Source: Phytophthora quininea (lineage: Eukaryota; Oomycota; Peronosporomycetes; Peronosporales; Peronosporaceae). Taken from it: 64,000 bases of DNA. Under the pieces are notes generated by a model that saw only the letters and a program-made list of their open reading frames with translations, did not search any database and had not been told where the DNA came from. Both the position numbers and the translations under genes were made by a program. Position 1 is the stretch's first letter, and each line of letters starts with the position of its first letter. Shown in pieces: positions 44,719 to 57,092 of this stretch. The DNA lies in assembly GCA_011947345.1 (NCBI GenBank), contig JAAVTG010000075.1:930001-994000 (forward strand), in the 5' to 3' direction.

Positions 44719-46896
44719 TTATAGCTGAGGTCGTGCAGGCGTGAGCTGCGTTGATACATATGTCGGAGTGATCTCCATGGGGAACTCGAGGTCGGACTCG
44801 GACAAGCCGAAGCTAAAATCTGATCGCTCGCCGTCCGCTTCGAGGAAGCTCCGTCGTGAGTACGGGTCGTACGATAGCGACGATAACCGAGGGCCGTCGC
44901 CCGGAGATCGCTGCGCCTTGACGTACATGAAGGATCCTGAATCATCTGAAGCGTGGCCCGAAGCTGTCGGGAGTTCGTTCGTGTTGGACATCGGACGGAA
45001 GTTAAAGAAGCTGTACCGACGTGTCTTCACCGTTTCCCTCTCTGCCTTCCTTCGAAGGAAGGCAGCCCCACAACGCCGAGACCAACCACCGCAACGCCAC
45101 CCACACACATGCCCATGATCAGACCCACCTTCGACGTCGACGTCGACTTCTTCGCTGCCGCTGTCGACGCTGACGAGACCGTCATGCGCTGGAACGTGGC
45201 TACGTCAAAGCGGAGGCCGTCGCCATTCGGGATGACGGCGTGAGCCATCAACGCGTACGTCCCTTCCTCTGGCAGACTAATGTCGGGGAAAAGAACGCCG
45301 CTGCTCCGATCGAGCCCGTGAAATTCGTCGCCGTAGCTGAGTACACCAGCGTCTTGTTCTTGGAGAATGGCGAGCAGGTCGAGTCGGTGCAGTAGTAAAT
45401 GTCAACGATGGGGACGTTGACGAGCTCGCCCATTTCCTCGTCGTAGACGGAGGTCAAGTTCACAGTCAGTCCCTCCGTTGCCTCGTAGAACAGCTCCTCT
45501 GCAACGGCCCAGTTAACTTGCGCGCCAGTGTCCACTGTCAACGACGTAGTGGAGACTTTCATCGTCATTGTGTACGGACAGATCGTGCCGCTACCCACAA
45601 ACGCAACACCCGAGGCATCGACGTCCTTATCGAAGACATCCGCCACAACCTCCCAGCAGTAAGATTTGCTGGCGTCGTTCACATACGTCTCGCTCTCGAC
45701 TTCCTCTGTCAGATTATCTGTCGTCGCGAGGATGTCAAAGTACGTGACGAAGTCATATCGCTGCTGCGCCTGTGACTCCACGCCCCCAAGCGTAATTTGA
45801 ACGAATCCGTTGTACCATCCGGCTGACGGAAGCACCAGATCACTAGCCGTAAATGTAGCAGTGCTATCAGATGAAAAGTTTGCCGAGAAGACAGAAGACG
45901 TCAAATTCACGGTATCCGAGTACTCGGTGCACTCCATGCCCCGCTCACACAGCTTCAGTACCGATCGCACAATCGTGTAGTAGCCGCTTTCGCCACTATT
46001 AGCATCTCCACTGACCTCCAATGCCACCAAAGGATCTGGAAGTTGAATCTCCTGTGAATCATTGCGGGCCAGCGTGGCAGTCCACGAAATGTTAACAAGC
46101 TGGTCAGCCTGAACAACGGATCCAGTATCGATCGCAAGATCGATCTCGCAGCTGTCGCTACTTTCGAGAATCACACTGGCGTTGAGCTGGTCATCAAGCG
46201 GCTCTTGTGTCGTCACACGGCAATAGGTCGTAGTTTTATCATAATCCCTGTCAAACCAAAGCACACACGATGCTGTTAGTCGCTTCCCTCTTATAGCACA
46301 TCCAAGCCAGCTCCAACTCACGGTTCTGCCACGTAAACCTCCTCGACTACGATCTCTGCGAACGCCTGGAAGTAATACTGCATCGTCCTGTTCTCCGCAT
46401 TTCCTAGCACGGCGACGGCCGCGACTGTGTAGTTTCCTGCGTCGGCGAACGAGATCTCGCCCGTCGACTGGAAATACGTCGCGTCCGCCGTACTGGAGAA
46501 GTTCCCGGACTGGGCCTTCGTGTACGTGTCGTTGTCCAGAAGCGTCGGCGCACACTGCATGATGGACTTGCAGACCCGCACGTAGGTCGCTAAAATCTGC
46601 ACGTCTTGGTTCAAATGGTCCACGCTCAGCGTGGGCATCGCATCCGGCGGCATAGGCACCCCCAGCACGTTGCTCGAGTAGTTGTCGACCTGCACGCCCC
46701 ACAGCAGCGCCACGTTCTGGTTGGGCGCGTAGCTGGACGCCAGTACTGGGAAGATCACGTCGACAGCGCAGGCTGGGCCGCTGTACGAGGCCAGCGCCTC
46801 CTGCAGCGAGTCAACCGCGTCGATCGCCCAGCAGGTCGTCACGTTCTGCGCCGAGACGCCAGCGAGCGCCGCCGCCGCCGCCACAAGTATCCGCAT
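44719..46896 (-). CDS. Type I membrane protein with repeated beta-sandwich-like ectodomain (two one-base frameshifts)
   Basis: Exon 1, 46896-46322, begins with a signal peptide MRILVAAAAALAGVSAQ; a 74-bp phase-2 intron (46248-46321) leads to exon 2, 46247-44719. The ectodomain has at least three similar modules of about 170-190 residues, rich in Thr/Ser and N-glycosylation sites, marked by YC near each start (TTTYCRV, KSYCWEV) and a later Cys (SCEIDL, ICPYTMTM). A membrane segment VGLIMGMCVGGVAVVGLG is followed by a basic stop FLRRKAERETVK and a 110-residue Ser/Asp/Tyr-rich cytosolic tail. One base seems lost at 45297-45303 (GVLFPDISLPEEGTY) and one at 45066-45069. Paralogue of the gene at 47861. 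Family not recognised; an adhesion or surface-sensing role is only a guess. No RXLR motif after the signal peptide. Confidence 0.72.
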
Positions 46897-47238
46897 GAGC
46901 TCCTCGCCACCGAGATGGATAAATAGAGAATGGGATTGGGCTCTTTGCAGACCATCGGCGCATCGGGATCAGCTTTTCGCTGCTCCAGTCTCCGCTGCGC
47001 CGGAGACTGCTCGGTGAGCAGTTGAAGCGTCTGCCCACAGGTGGACCGGAGTGGGACCAATGTTCTAAACACAAACGTCATTAAAGTCATTAGAGATACA
47101 CATCAATAATTTACATGTCATTATTGAAGACAACGACTAAATAGAGGTTACACAAAGAACAGCCGAGCTAAGAAATGTGACAGAATGCCCAATGTTGACT
47201 GATTAGGGGATACGATGCGATCTTTCAAAATCGTTTAA
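46897..47238. other. Upstream region of the membrane protein gene
   Basis: No gene seen. AT-rich on its distal side (47090-47230). Confidence 0.35.
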
Positions 47239-47789
47239 CTAAGTCCAAGTATAGGTTCTGAAATCACACCAACCTCTGTCATATCGGTGTATCCAAAAAC
47301 CAAACACAGCCGGGACACCTAATATCGTGATGACCTTGGCACTTGGTCCCCTCAGCGGTGGAGCTCTTGCTTGGAGTACTCTTCCCCCGCCGTCGTATGG
47401 GGCCATAGTGCTCGCTGCCGACCTTGTCTCCTGCTGCAGATGGTCGGGGGTGCAGGTGCCTTCGTCGCTGTCACAGCTCATGCACACCATCTGGTGAGAG
47501 TGCAAATACCGCGTGTCTTCGAATAGGTGCGATCGACTATCGTAAGTAATTGAGGACATACGGTATGCATTGACCCATTTCCTTGACCATCTGCTGCTTC
47601 GCTGAATGGCTCCTCCGCGTCTCGACGTTGCGCGCCTTCGAACTGGCGCTTTTGCCGTGCCAATCCCTTGCACTCGGGAAGCACGCGGAAGGGCGAGGGC
47701 TCGAACTTGTCCAGCCAGCCGGGGGCGTCGCCCACTCCTCACTTTACTCCGTCGTCGCCGTTGTCGTCGTCTCCCACCTCGACCGCCAT
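47239..47789 (-). pseudogene. Possible small broken gene between the membrane protein paralogues
   Basis: On the minus strand an ATG at 47789 starts MAVEVGDDDNGDDGVK, then an in-frame TGA, and the same frame continues with coding-like sequence GDAPGWLDKFEPSPFRVLPE to about 47600. A GTATGT donor-like site lies near 47567, and an open frame (47239 onward) follows with a Cys-rich patch CMSCDSDEGTCTPDH. No family was recognised and the frames conflict. It may be a decayed or mis-sequenced small gene, and it lies where exon 1 of the downstream plus-strand gene would be expected. Confidence 0.35.
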
Positions 47790-47860
47790 GTATGTGCATC
47801 AGAACTAACTGTCAATACGTTTCAAAAGTGCTAAACTGTGTCGATACAACGCCAATGCAG

Positions 47861-49733
47861 GGTGACGTACAAGATGGACGGCAGTACGACCTACTGCTAC
47901 TACATCTCGGAGAAGTACTCGCAGGAGCAGCCCGTGCAGGACGACATTCTCGTGCAGGACGAAGGCAGCTCCTGCCCCATCACGATCCGCGTCGACATTG
48001 CTGACGAGCTGCAGAAGAACGCGCTGATCCCGCTGCGGTACACGGCCACGCTGGACACGACCAACGCCGACTCGAACTTTGAGTTCCCCGACCCGATCGG
48101 CAAAGTGCCCGTGCCCGACTACCTCATGAGCAACACCAACTCGTCGGCGGAAGGCTCCGGCAGCACCAACAGCACGACGTACGACGTGGCCGTGGCCAAC
48201 GTGGTCATCTGCGACTGGCGCTCGTGCGATATCTTCTCTTCTGCCAGTGATAGCGCCACGTACTACGCGTCCAGCAACAACCCGAACGACTTCACCAACA
48301 AGGTGGCCGTGTTCGGTTCGCAGGAGCTCGTCATCCCCAAGGACGGAAAATACACAGGCTACGTGCACCTCGTGGTGAACATTGCAGGCAACTCGCGCGC
48401 GGACTTTGTGACGTTCTTCCCCGTGCAGATCGGCGATGTGGCTGGCACGACCCCCAGCAGTATTACGACGGATGGGACCACGACCTACTGCTGGACCGCC
48501 AAGGACGTATCCGTATTTGACCCCAGTGTCGCGGGCGACCTTACTATCCGAACCGGCGACTATTGCCCCGGTGCGATGACTATGTCGCTCTCTTCGACGA
48601 ATGTGTATGTCGGCGATAATATCGACATCGCCTGGATGTTGGACATGTCGGACGCGTCCACCGACGACTCGACACTAATCGCGGAAGTGTCGACTACGGA
48701 CGCCATTGAGGACCCGCGTACGGGCATCTACTCGGTTGTGCCCGTATCGGTCTTCAGCGGCTGCCAACGCAATTTGGCAGGCGCCAACTGCTCTACCTAC
48801 ACAGGTGACGAGTCTTCTACCTTTGCCATTCAAGAGTATGACGACCAAAACCTTACCAGCAACGTCGTCAGCTACTCGACAAACTACACGTTCGACAACT
48901 CTGGGGAATACACCATGTTTGGTCGCGTGGCCATGGTGACGGTGGACGGCGAGCGCATCGACATGGCCATCTACTCTAGCGTGACCGTCTCCGTTAACGG
49001 AGGAAGCAGCGGCAGTAACCTCTTCCTTTACATTGGTATTGCCATCGGTGCGGCGATTTTGCTTGCTGGGCTGTTCTTCTGCTACATGAAGAAGCGCCGC
49101 AACAACGTGAGCACGAAGGATATTCCGTTCCGCCAGCCTGTCAGTATGCTCGAGCGCTCAAGTGACTACACTATGGCGTCCTCCAACTTCCTGTCCCACA
49201 AGACTCCGGCTCAGTTGGAAGCTCTCCATGGTACTGGTCTTGATGACGACTTCTCGAACCCAAATCCGTCGTACCTCGCTGTGAACGCTGCTGACAGCGG
49301 TGTCTTCAGTGACAACAACAATGCTCACGCAATGCAGGACGACCAGCTCCGGGGTTCAGAGGGTGGCGAGTCGTTCTCACTCAACCCGTACGATCGCGCA
49401 AGTTTTGCGGGCCTAAGCGAAGACACATCGAGTTCACGGCCTTCAGATACGAGCAAGTTTTCGTTCCAGTCCGGTTATGACGATGAATCCGAGTGGGAAT
49501 TCGATACACGGCAGATCCGTGGCGTGGAGAACAGAGCGAGCGACTTCAGCGATTTCACCTCAGACCCCGGTACAAGTCTGCCGTCAGGAACGTTTGAAGT
49601 GGGGCGTGGAATGCCCATCCTGGAGGAGGATGATTTGGACGAACACCACGACTTTGGCAATCGGCCGCTCCAGACCAGCTCTCTTGATCCCCGCAGCACT
49701 ACAAGTTCTGGATGGACAGTGAACACGCAGTAG
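47861..49733 (+). CDS. Type I membrane protein paralogue lacking its signal-peptide exon
   Basis: The reading frame is open from an acceptor-like CAATGCAG at 47853-47860. The next codons, STTYCYYISE, line up with DKTTTYCRV, the start of exon 2 of the paralogue at 46247, and the splice phase (2) is the same. Two ectodomain modules follow (the second starts TTTYCWTAKDVS, with DYCPGAMTMSL), many N-glycosylation sites, a membrane segment LFLYIGIAIGAAILLAGLFF, a basic anchor CYMKKRRNN and a 200-residue Ser/Asp-rich cytosolic tail. Nothing resembling a signal-peptide exon was found between 46897 and 47860. The first ATG, at 47874, would make a protein without a signal. Either exon 1 is missing (a partial duplicate) or it is too diverged to see. 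The rest is intact with no frame break. Confidence 0.68.
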
Positions 49734-50105
49734 AGTGGGAGCAAGATACCAGAAATGAAGGCAACGCTTTGTTTCGCAAAGCACTCGGGGGATGAATGTC
49801 GATAAAATATTATGAAGGTAACTGCGGTCTTTGTACGGCTGCAGTAGAAAACACAGGCGAGGTCGTTTAGTGAACGGGGCGAGTTGGATTCGAGCGAAGA
49901 AGGTAGTCGCGACCATGTGGAAGCTAGTGGACATCTTGCCACTCGTCCGACTCCATGGTGGCACTTATAGAGATCATCAAGTCAAAATGATAACGTGCAT
50001 CAGTGATTTTCTTCGTTCTGCTTCGCGCTGTGGCTTCTGCGAGTGGCTGGCTATGAGCTCCTATTTACTACTTCCTGACAACTTCCCTTTCGCTACTTGG
50101 CAAAT
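49734..50105. other. Convergent intergenic region
   Basis: 372 bp between the stops of the membrane protein and bestrophin-like genes. Contains GATAAAATATT near 49801; no gene. Confidence 0.4.
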
Positions 50106-51400
50106 CTAAACAGCAATGTGCGGTTGGTGATCGTCCAACCCATGCATTGCCATCGGGCTTGCCAATTCATCGTCAGCCTCTTCGATCGTGCCGTACGCAG
50201 ATTCAGGCGGCATCGATAGCAGCACGGCACGATCCGTGGCTGACATCGACGACGGTGCCGAGTACTGCGACGGACGTTCGTTGGACGAGTAGGACGACGA
50301 CACCGACGAGTGTCGAGTGCGCCCTCTACCCGCAGACTCGACATCCACTGACAAAAGCGACGACAGCGACGCCATGCGGTCCTGCTCATTGAACGACCCG
50401 ACGTGCCCCACCGAGTGGAAGTGCGCCTGCAAAATCACCTTAAGCTCGTCCTGGATGCACAGAATCCTCGCTTCCAAGTCCACGTCGTTGGCATCCGCGC
50501 CAAACGGACACTCGATGGCGGCTGCAACGTTATCCAACGCGAAGAGCAGCAGGGCCGCTACACCCACGTAAAGAGGGGTCTGGAATGCCAGTGTTGGGGC
50601 CAGCGCCGCAGCCATTAGCAGCAAGTAGCCCACGAAGCAAATGTGCAGACATTGGGCCAGGTTGAAGGCAATGGGCACGTTGCACAGGTTGAAGATGCGC
50701 GTGTACATCTGCGGCAGCGTCGAGATGATCTTGTTGAGCTCCATGGCCTGCTCCACGGTCACGTAGCTTTTCCTGCGCGCACGGTTGATGGTGCGTCGCA
50801 GCCAGAGCTCCACAATGGCGGCGCGCATCTTGTTGGCCGAGCCCACTACGTTGCGCTCGCGGTTCCACGTGTGATCCCCGAGCGTCAGCACTTCGGTGCT
50901 GGCGAACTCGTCCGCCTCCTTCTGGGTCAGCAGCGCGCGCAGCTCAGCGGCGCGTCGCTCTCGTTGCAGTCGTGGAACACCAGCGTCACGTACAGCAAAA
51001 TGTACCGCTTGACGTCGCGGATAAACTGGCACTTGTTGCGGATCTGGGCGCGGTCGGCCACGCCCTTGCGGGAGAAGTGCACGAAGGCGCAGGCCGTGGC
51101 GGTGAGCGAGCGGGCGGCGTCAGCGATGGCGCTGACGTCCGCCACGCCGTGCTGCCATTGGCGGAGCGCGGCGAACAGTCGCAGCCCCAGCAGAACCGCC
51201 AGGAAGGCCGAGGCGGCCAGCAGCAGTTGGTCCAGCACTTTGGCCGGCAACAGCGTGGGCTTCTCGAGCTGCAGGGCCACCATCAACGCGCTGAGGAAGG
51301 CCATGGTCCCGGCGCGCAGCAGCGTGGGGCCCGACGCGACGGCCGAGCCGTTGGCGTGGCACAGCAAGCGCCACAGCATGCGGTTGCTGTAGTAGATCAT
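50106..51400 (-). CDS. Bestrophin-like anion channel (one-base frameshift)
   Basis: Protein of about 432 residues. The N-terminus MIYYSNRMLWRLLCHANGSA leads into hydrophobic segments (LRAGTMAFLSALMVALQL, LLLAASAFLAVLLGLRLF), a basic loop (DRAQIRNKCQFIRDVKRYILL), then two more segments (LCNVPIAFNLAQCLHICFVGYL region and PLYVGVAALLLFALDN). It then has the bestrophin hallmark ECPFGADANDVDLE, equivalent to the Ca-clasp region NPFGxDxxD. A Ser-rich tail of 120 residues follows. Bestrophins form pentameric chloride/bicarbonate channels. At about 50961-50972 the frame changes (HDC|RERRAAELRALL), one base probably missing. No introns. Confidence 0.82.
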
Positions 51401-52742
51401 GACGAGCCGAGCCGAGCCGTTGGATGATTATGCGCGAATGTGAGTACTGTTTTCATCCTGGCGTTTGTATTATGGAAAACTCAGAAAAAGTTATAGATAA
51501 TTAACTTAACTTACTGCGATATTACCACAATTTTGAAGGCAAGTTTCTTGTTCTACCGGCCAGTTCGAGGGACAAGCTCTTACAGGTCGAAGCCTTGTCA
51601 TTGAGGGAATGATAGGTCGATACGCTACAAGCTCAATCCTCGAAACAATCCGGCTGGTGAACCAAGTGTGGCGTCTGTGGACTGAACGGAATGGGACTTT
51701 GTTTGGCATCCGCGGTTACCTATGGGGAAATGGGCGAGTGTTCCACTGCCTGTGCTGCATGAAAGTTCTCGCGGCTAATGATCTGGACGACGAGCACTTC
51801 TTCGTTGGGTCTCAACTATTTGACCAAAACTCAACCTCCAATGATGCGCTGTTTGTAGTTCTCCATCACCGTCTTTTGTTTTAAAAATGTTCGTAGTTCG
51901 CGTACGTGAAGACACTGCACAACAGTAAGTCGAAATCCTTTACCCTATTTCAGGCGTATCTGATCGCAAAAGATTTTCCTCGATGCGAGAAAGCTACATG
52001 AAAGGACTCGTTCGCAGATTTGCGGTGAAATTCGGCCAAGTTCCTGAATATCGCCGATGTGTGGAAACAATTTGAGTGGTGAAAAGTTCCGGAAATCGAT
52101 CTCCCGGTGATGTCAATCTAGCAGTCAAAGCCGATCTAAGAAATTATGCGAGAGATGGAAAGCTATTTACACCTCCCAGTATTCGCCAATGAAGTGCTGG
52201 TTTATTTTCATGGCGGGGTGTTCATCGTCGTCCACGACACGATGGACCCCGTCGGCGGATAAAAGAGTTATTGAATTCGCATCAGTGAGTCAATTCTCGA
52301 GAATTTTCTCTTCGGCACATCCATCAAGTGGGGCAAGATGCGGAAAGCCAACATAAATGCGTTATGTGCTCTAGTACCTGCGTGATCGTTCACGCCCATT
52401 TGCAACGTAACACCCGCTCTGCTTTCCTGGCAACGTCTGGACTTATACCATACAAGACCCCTTTAATGAAGAAATGCGTCTGAACCGAGGCATTCGTCAG
52501 TCCAGCAACGACTTCGTAGTGTCATACCACTTCCTAGTGTTTGGCGACTTATTCCCCACCACCGAATACATAATGCTCGAACCCGCCAAGAACAGTTATT
52601 GCATTTAAGTTAATTCCTGTGCCCGGCTGCGCGGATATTTATCATGACAATCTACAGCCTCAGTGAATATTTTCGACCCAAGCCACAAAGTGACCAAACT
52701 GCCACAAAGTCTCGTCGCTCGGTGTGCATATAAAATAGTAGC
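51401..52742. other. Gene-poor region
   Basis: No supported gene. A 91-codon frame at 51609-51884 (plus) has no recognised motif. 51900-52740 is AT-richer with stops in all frames; short stretches look like decayed coding sequence, but no family could be assigned. Confidence 0.35.
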
Positions 52743-53533
52743 TCAGTACTTTTGTACAAGGTTCTTTCCCTCTACATAAGTATTGCGCGTTCGATTCATA
52801 TTTGTTTTTGTTAGATTGGTCGAATCGTTTCTGCCAAACCGATTTACACGTATCCCTGTGCCATTAGCATGAAATACATGCTTCAGATAGGCAGTGCCAG
52901 TCGCTAGCGATGACCAGAATAGTGACGACATACCGGGGGCTACAACCATGACGTTAATGATGCTCGATCCATTCACATCAGTCCATGCGTCTGTTGCGAT
53001 GGACACAAATCCGTGCTGGTATATACGATCAATGACAAACTTTTGGCAATCCACTTTGACTCGTTGCAATAATTCGCTGGCGAGCCTCTGACGAGATGGA
53101 ATCTGCGATCCAGGTGAAAACAGCTGCGTAAGTTCTCGGAAGAATGGGTTTTCAACTAGCGAGAACGAGAGAGCAGAGCCAAAAACATCCGTGCCATTGC
53201 CATATCAAAAGCATCCTGATCAACGAGAACTCGTGCACTTGTCGTAACAGAAGAATCTTGCTCGGTTGCTGCTGGAGCTGTTACAGTCTGCGCTGGAGCA
53301 GCCTCATTCTCTTCTCTGTAGCGCGCTCGGACTAGATAAGGTGCTTGTCTACACTTTATGATGTGCGGAATCAACCTTGCTCCTGGTATTCTTGTGTTAA
53401 ACACCTTGTGGCAGTAACGGCACTTTGCCCGATGATATTGGCTTTCCTGGAACTTCACGCGATCAAAGTACACCCAAATCAAGTCCGGTGGCTGGCCAGG
53501 CTTTTGGAGAGGATCCTTCTTACGGAACACCAA
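52743..53533 (-). pseudogene. hAT-type transposase relic with BED zinc finger
   Basis: The N-terminus at 53533 reads FRKKDPLQKPG and then a BED-like finger: IWVYFDRVKFQES, CRYCHKVFNTRIPG and LIPHIIKC supply Cys, Cys, His and Cys. After a stop at 53156 another frame continues with a DUF659/hAT-like segment (PSRQRLASELLQRV, then FVSIATDAWTDVNGSSIIN). It ends at 52743 without the catalytic C-terminal half. Degenerate and truncated, so not an active transposase. Confidence 0.7.
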
Positions 53534-53949
53534 GCGCGATTAACGAGTACTTATGGATCCGCAATGATTAGCGAGATTTGGGCAGAGGGCAAGGATTTGA
53601 AGTGTTGGAGTCACAGCTGACGAGCAAGCAACTCGACGTCGGTAAGGTGTGGTTGCAGTCGACAAGGACATGAAGGTTGCAGTGGTTGCAGTCGACAAAG
53701 AACGTGGACGACGACGTGGATGAAGTTGCTGCTGCAACAGCAACTTGTGCCGAAGATGGTGAGGGTTGCATTTCCAGCAACGGCGGAGTCTCTGTGTACT
53801 CTACAGGGCACACGCCAGTAGCCCAGTGGCTAGAGGTAGCTATCACACCGGTGTAGCGAACTAGGACCACAAACAGTAGCGTTAGATATCCTCACTTCGA
53901 AATTAACTCAATTCAACTCAAGTCGTTCAGCTTCCTCTTACCTTCCATT

Positions 53950-54261
53950 ATGAAGGAAGGACATGACAGAACACAGAGATTGAAGAACATGATTGACCGT
54001 CCTCCAAAACTCAGCATCAACAAAGCGCGGAAAGACACAGAACTCGACAGGCGTTTTGGTGCGGTTAAAGCTTTTGCTATGGGGTTAGCTAGTATACCAT
54101 CGAGCACGCTCACCGGCGAAGCAGATTTCAGCATCCTCAAGTGCATCAAAAACAATCATAGGACGCAGCTTTTAGACTTTTCGCTGGAAAGAGAGCTGCA
54201 TTCGACTCAATACGCGGCAGTAGTTCATGCCGTTACCGAAAAGGGGTCTACTACACTTTAA
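53950..54261 (+). pseudogene. hAT transposase C-terminal fragment
   Basis: 103 codons, ending at 54261, that include GEADFSILKCIKNNHRTQL and LLDFSLERELHSTQY, the hAT C-terminal dimerisation region. It is in the opposite orientation to the relic at 52743-53533, so it comes from another element or from an inverted piece of the same one. Nothing upstream supplies the rest of the transposase. Confidence 0.6.
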
Positions 54262-54739
54262 CTCGTGCATTTAATTGTCGACTTCAATCTAATACACGTC
54301 ACTGCCTAAATAAAACCTGAAAAAGTAACTTAACTAACCTCATTAAGGCGTTAGGTACAAAAATCTAATTTGACGAAGCCTGGGAATGACTATACAACCT
54401 TTTTATACTACTACTTAAGTTTCATGCATTTTTATTATATATCAGTTATGCACGCGAAAACGTATGTATTTATGGTTGTTCGTTTGAAGAGAGGGTGTCT
54501 GTTGGCATAAAAGACCTTATACTTTTCGATCCGGTTGCGATCGCTCTCAAGAGGTAAGTGAGAATGGATAATATAGATCTGCAAGCGACATGGTCACGAT
54601 CGAATAGTTGTTGGCGATGCCTTCAGAACATGTACTTTGTTCTCTACCTTTTGAAAGATTACGCGTTCAATAACTACAAAGCTGTGGAAGAAGAATATAA
54701 TTGCGTCAATCTTAAGATGCAACGGGCTATCGGTGGCCT
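54262..54739. other. AT-rich spacer in the transposon region
   Basis: No gene or terminal repeat recognised. Confidence 0.35.
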
Positions 54740-56900
54740 GCTACTGACTTGCACTGTAGTGTGAGGAAGCTGGTAGAAATGACTCTGATTGATTGTCGAG
54801 GCGTGGTGGCGGCACTCGAACCGCCACAGCCATTAATCTACAAAAGGTGCCTATTGGCCACGGTTCAGCCAATCAGAACCGTGGCGTATGACGGGTTGTA
54901 TATTAGCCCGTCACAAAAGAAGCGGCGTTGTGTTGCTCCAGGATGCCAAGGGCAAACTGGATTTCAGTGAAACGAGATTCAGGAAAACTGAAATAAAAAC
55001 GGGCACGTTCCGGTGGGTAATTGGTGCGTTAGACGATTTTATGATGAGCACAAGCAAGATTGAGGATGATTTAACCCATCTGCTGAACAAGCCTCTAAAC
55101 TGAAGCGACTTCAGAGCGCCTTTGTTGGTGGTCGCTCCTCTCCACGAACCTGAGTCTTGATTTCTCTAAAAGTGACGAACAATGTTAACATGGACCACAG
55201 GCCAGCGACGCTGTGTCGAGCTGTGGATATATGTAAGTCTGATATTGCACTCTTGGATTCATACAACTATCTCGCCAGCTATTTAACCTCGTTCAGAGGG
55301 GGGATCCTGACTCCCGTGTGTGTTGCAATTAGACAAGCAATGTCTATTTTTTCTGTGGTATTATATTTTAATTGGTGACGTCGTAAGAACGCAGTCCACA
55401 TTGGTTCCGGTGTTGCTGTGCAATGATACGCATGTGCAGTGACAAATACAATGGTGTCTGCCTGTGTTTAATCGCACTCGATGGGGAAAAGAAGAACGTA
55501 CCTGCAGCAGTGGGATTTATTCCTTCGGAAACAGCAGATAATTTTGTTCGGTTTCTTGCAATTTGTATTGTTGGTGGTGTCAACTTCGACGATCATCCTT
55601 TATTTGTTGACCGAGGGAAGCAACGAGAAGCACAACAGCGTCTGGGCAAGCTTGGAATTGCTATCAAGCTACAATTTTGAGCTTTTCATAGTGCACTCAA
55701 CGTGATGGCCCACTTCAGGGCTGTAGATAAGGATATCAATCGGGTGGAGGTATTTGTGGTGATCCTGCTAAAAGCACCCATCATGACAGACATCGAAAAG
55801 TTCTGAAAGGTATCGATGAAAAACTCCCTTCTAGATGAGTTGTTTGGAACCAGCAAAGCAAAACAACGAAGCGGTCCTTGGCAGATTATTTGAAATCAAT
55901 TCACCCCATCAGCTGGACACGCTTCGAAAAACTGTTCTCATTCAGAACTAGAAAATACTTATCTAGAGGAGAATTGGCCTGTTGAGAAAACCTTTGGTCG
56001 CCCGACATCTCTGTTCGGTCTCCGATCAACAAGCGCTATAGAAGGCGAAAATTATGCAATGATCTGGGAAACCAAAAGAGATCAGGAAGCTCTTTTGGCT
56101 TGCATCGCCTTTTTCGAACATGCCACAGATACAGTGATGAAGAAGCAAATAATTTTGTCTGAGTAGACAAACAGAAAGTATAATATAATGCCTACTGTCA
56201 ATGCTCGATCCCAAAATCAGGCCAAAAGACTCAAACCTGCACTATTTGCGGAGGTTGCAATGGTCTTTACCAAGTCCATGAGCTTGTGAAAGTGGCATGC
56301 CGTGATTCGCGTGATGCACTGACGAAAATCATTGATGGGCCGTTCATGGTTGACATTTCGAAAGCGTCATGTACAAAATTCCCAACGCGAGAGCACAAAC
56401 AATATCCTTGTCGGCATCTCCTTGCTGCGTATAACGCTGCCCGATCTTGCGATATAGCGATGGAGTCACTGTTTCATCCTTGTTACAAGCTATAGACCAC
56501 GAAAAACGCATTAGGATCTGTACGGGTACTGTTGCCGTCCCGAAGTGATCTTTCCAGAACAAACGGCATAACCCCGCCACCCATGTATCGTCAAAGTGAG
56601 TCCTTGCATCCGAAAAGTAAGAAAAAGATCGAAAAGACGAAAGCCACGAATTCCAAGTCGCGGCCAAGCCCTCCCCTCCCTCCCTCGCAAAACAGTCCAC
56701 GTCAGCGAGCGAAACTACGGAACGATCTAAGTATATTTAGTGATCAAATTCGGGGAGCTCCAACAGTAAAACAAAACCGTACGAATACGGCATCTGTAGG
56801 AAGAAATTGCATGAACACTGTCAGTTTTTGCTCCAAACACTACCATTCGTACAGCAGCACCGTACCCGAGATCATCCATTGGACAGCGTTGAGCAACCTC
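54740..56900 (+). pseudogene. Mutator-like (MULE) transposase relic with SWIM finger
   Basis: Pieces of one transposase in shifting frames. 55423-55680 includes CLIALDGEKKNVPAAVGFIP then ETADNFVRFLAICIVGGVNF, of the MULE catalytic domain. 55980-56160 has PTSLFGLRSTSAIEGENYA. 56344-56430 has a SWIM finger, with CTKFPTREHKQYPCRHLLAA giving C...C-x-H. 56540-56720 is a basic, Ser/Pro-rich tail. Many stops and shifts: decayed. Terminal inverted repeats were not identified. Confidence 0.65.
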
Positions 56901-57006
56901 TAAAACACGCACGGACGCGTGTATTCGTTTGGACAGGGAGAGAGGAGGAGCCACAAGCAAATTGAATCAAGCCGAGCTCGCCCCCTCCCCCTCGTGGGCA
57001 CACCGC

Positions 57007-57092
57007 GCGCCATGCTGGACGCCGCCTACGCCAACAAGCTCTTCATGCCGTACGACAGCGTGGTGCCGCCGTCAACCAGGTCCTTCATCAAG
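57007..57092 (+). other. Possible orphan first exon
   Basis: An ATG at 57012 opens MLDAAYANKLFMPYDSVVPP in GC-rich, gene-like codons, followed by CAACCAG|GTCCTT, a possible splice donor. The surrounding DNA is transposon-derived, and no matching downstream exon was found before the MULE at 57411-59127. It may be the 5' end of a gene cut off by transposon insertion. Confidence 0.3.

Noticed and set aside
44719..49733. RXLR or Crinkler effector
   Set aside because: The signal peptide at 46896 is followed by a glycosylated ectodomain and a membrane segment; no RXLR-dEER or LFLAK motif was seen there or elsewhere in the window.
51609..51884. 91-codon open frame in the gene-poor region
   Set aside because: No recognised motif and nothing supporting it on either side.
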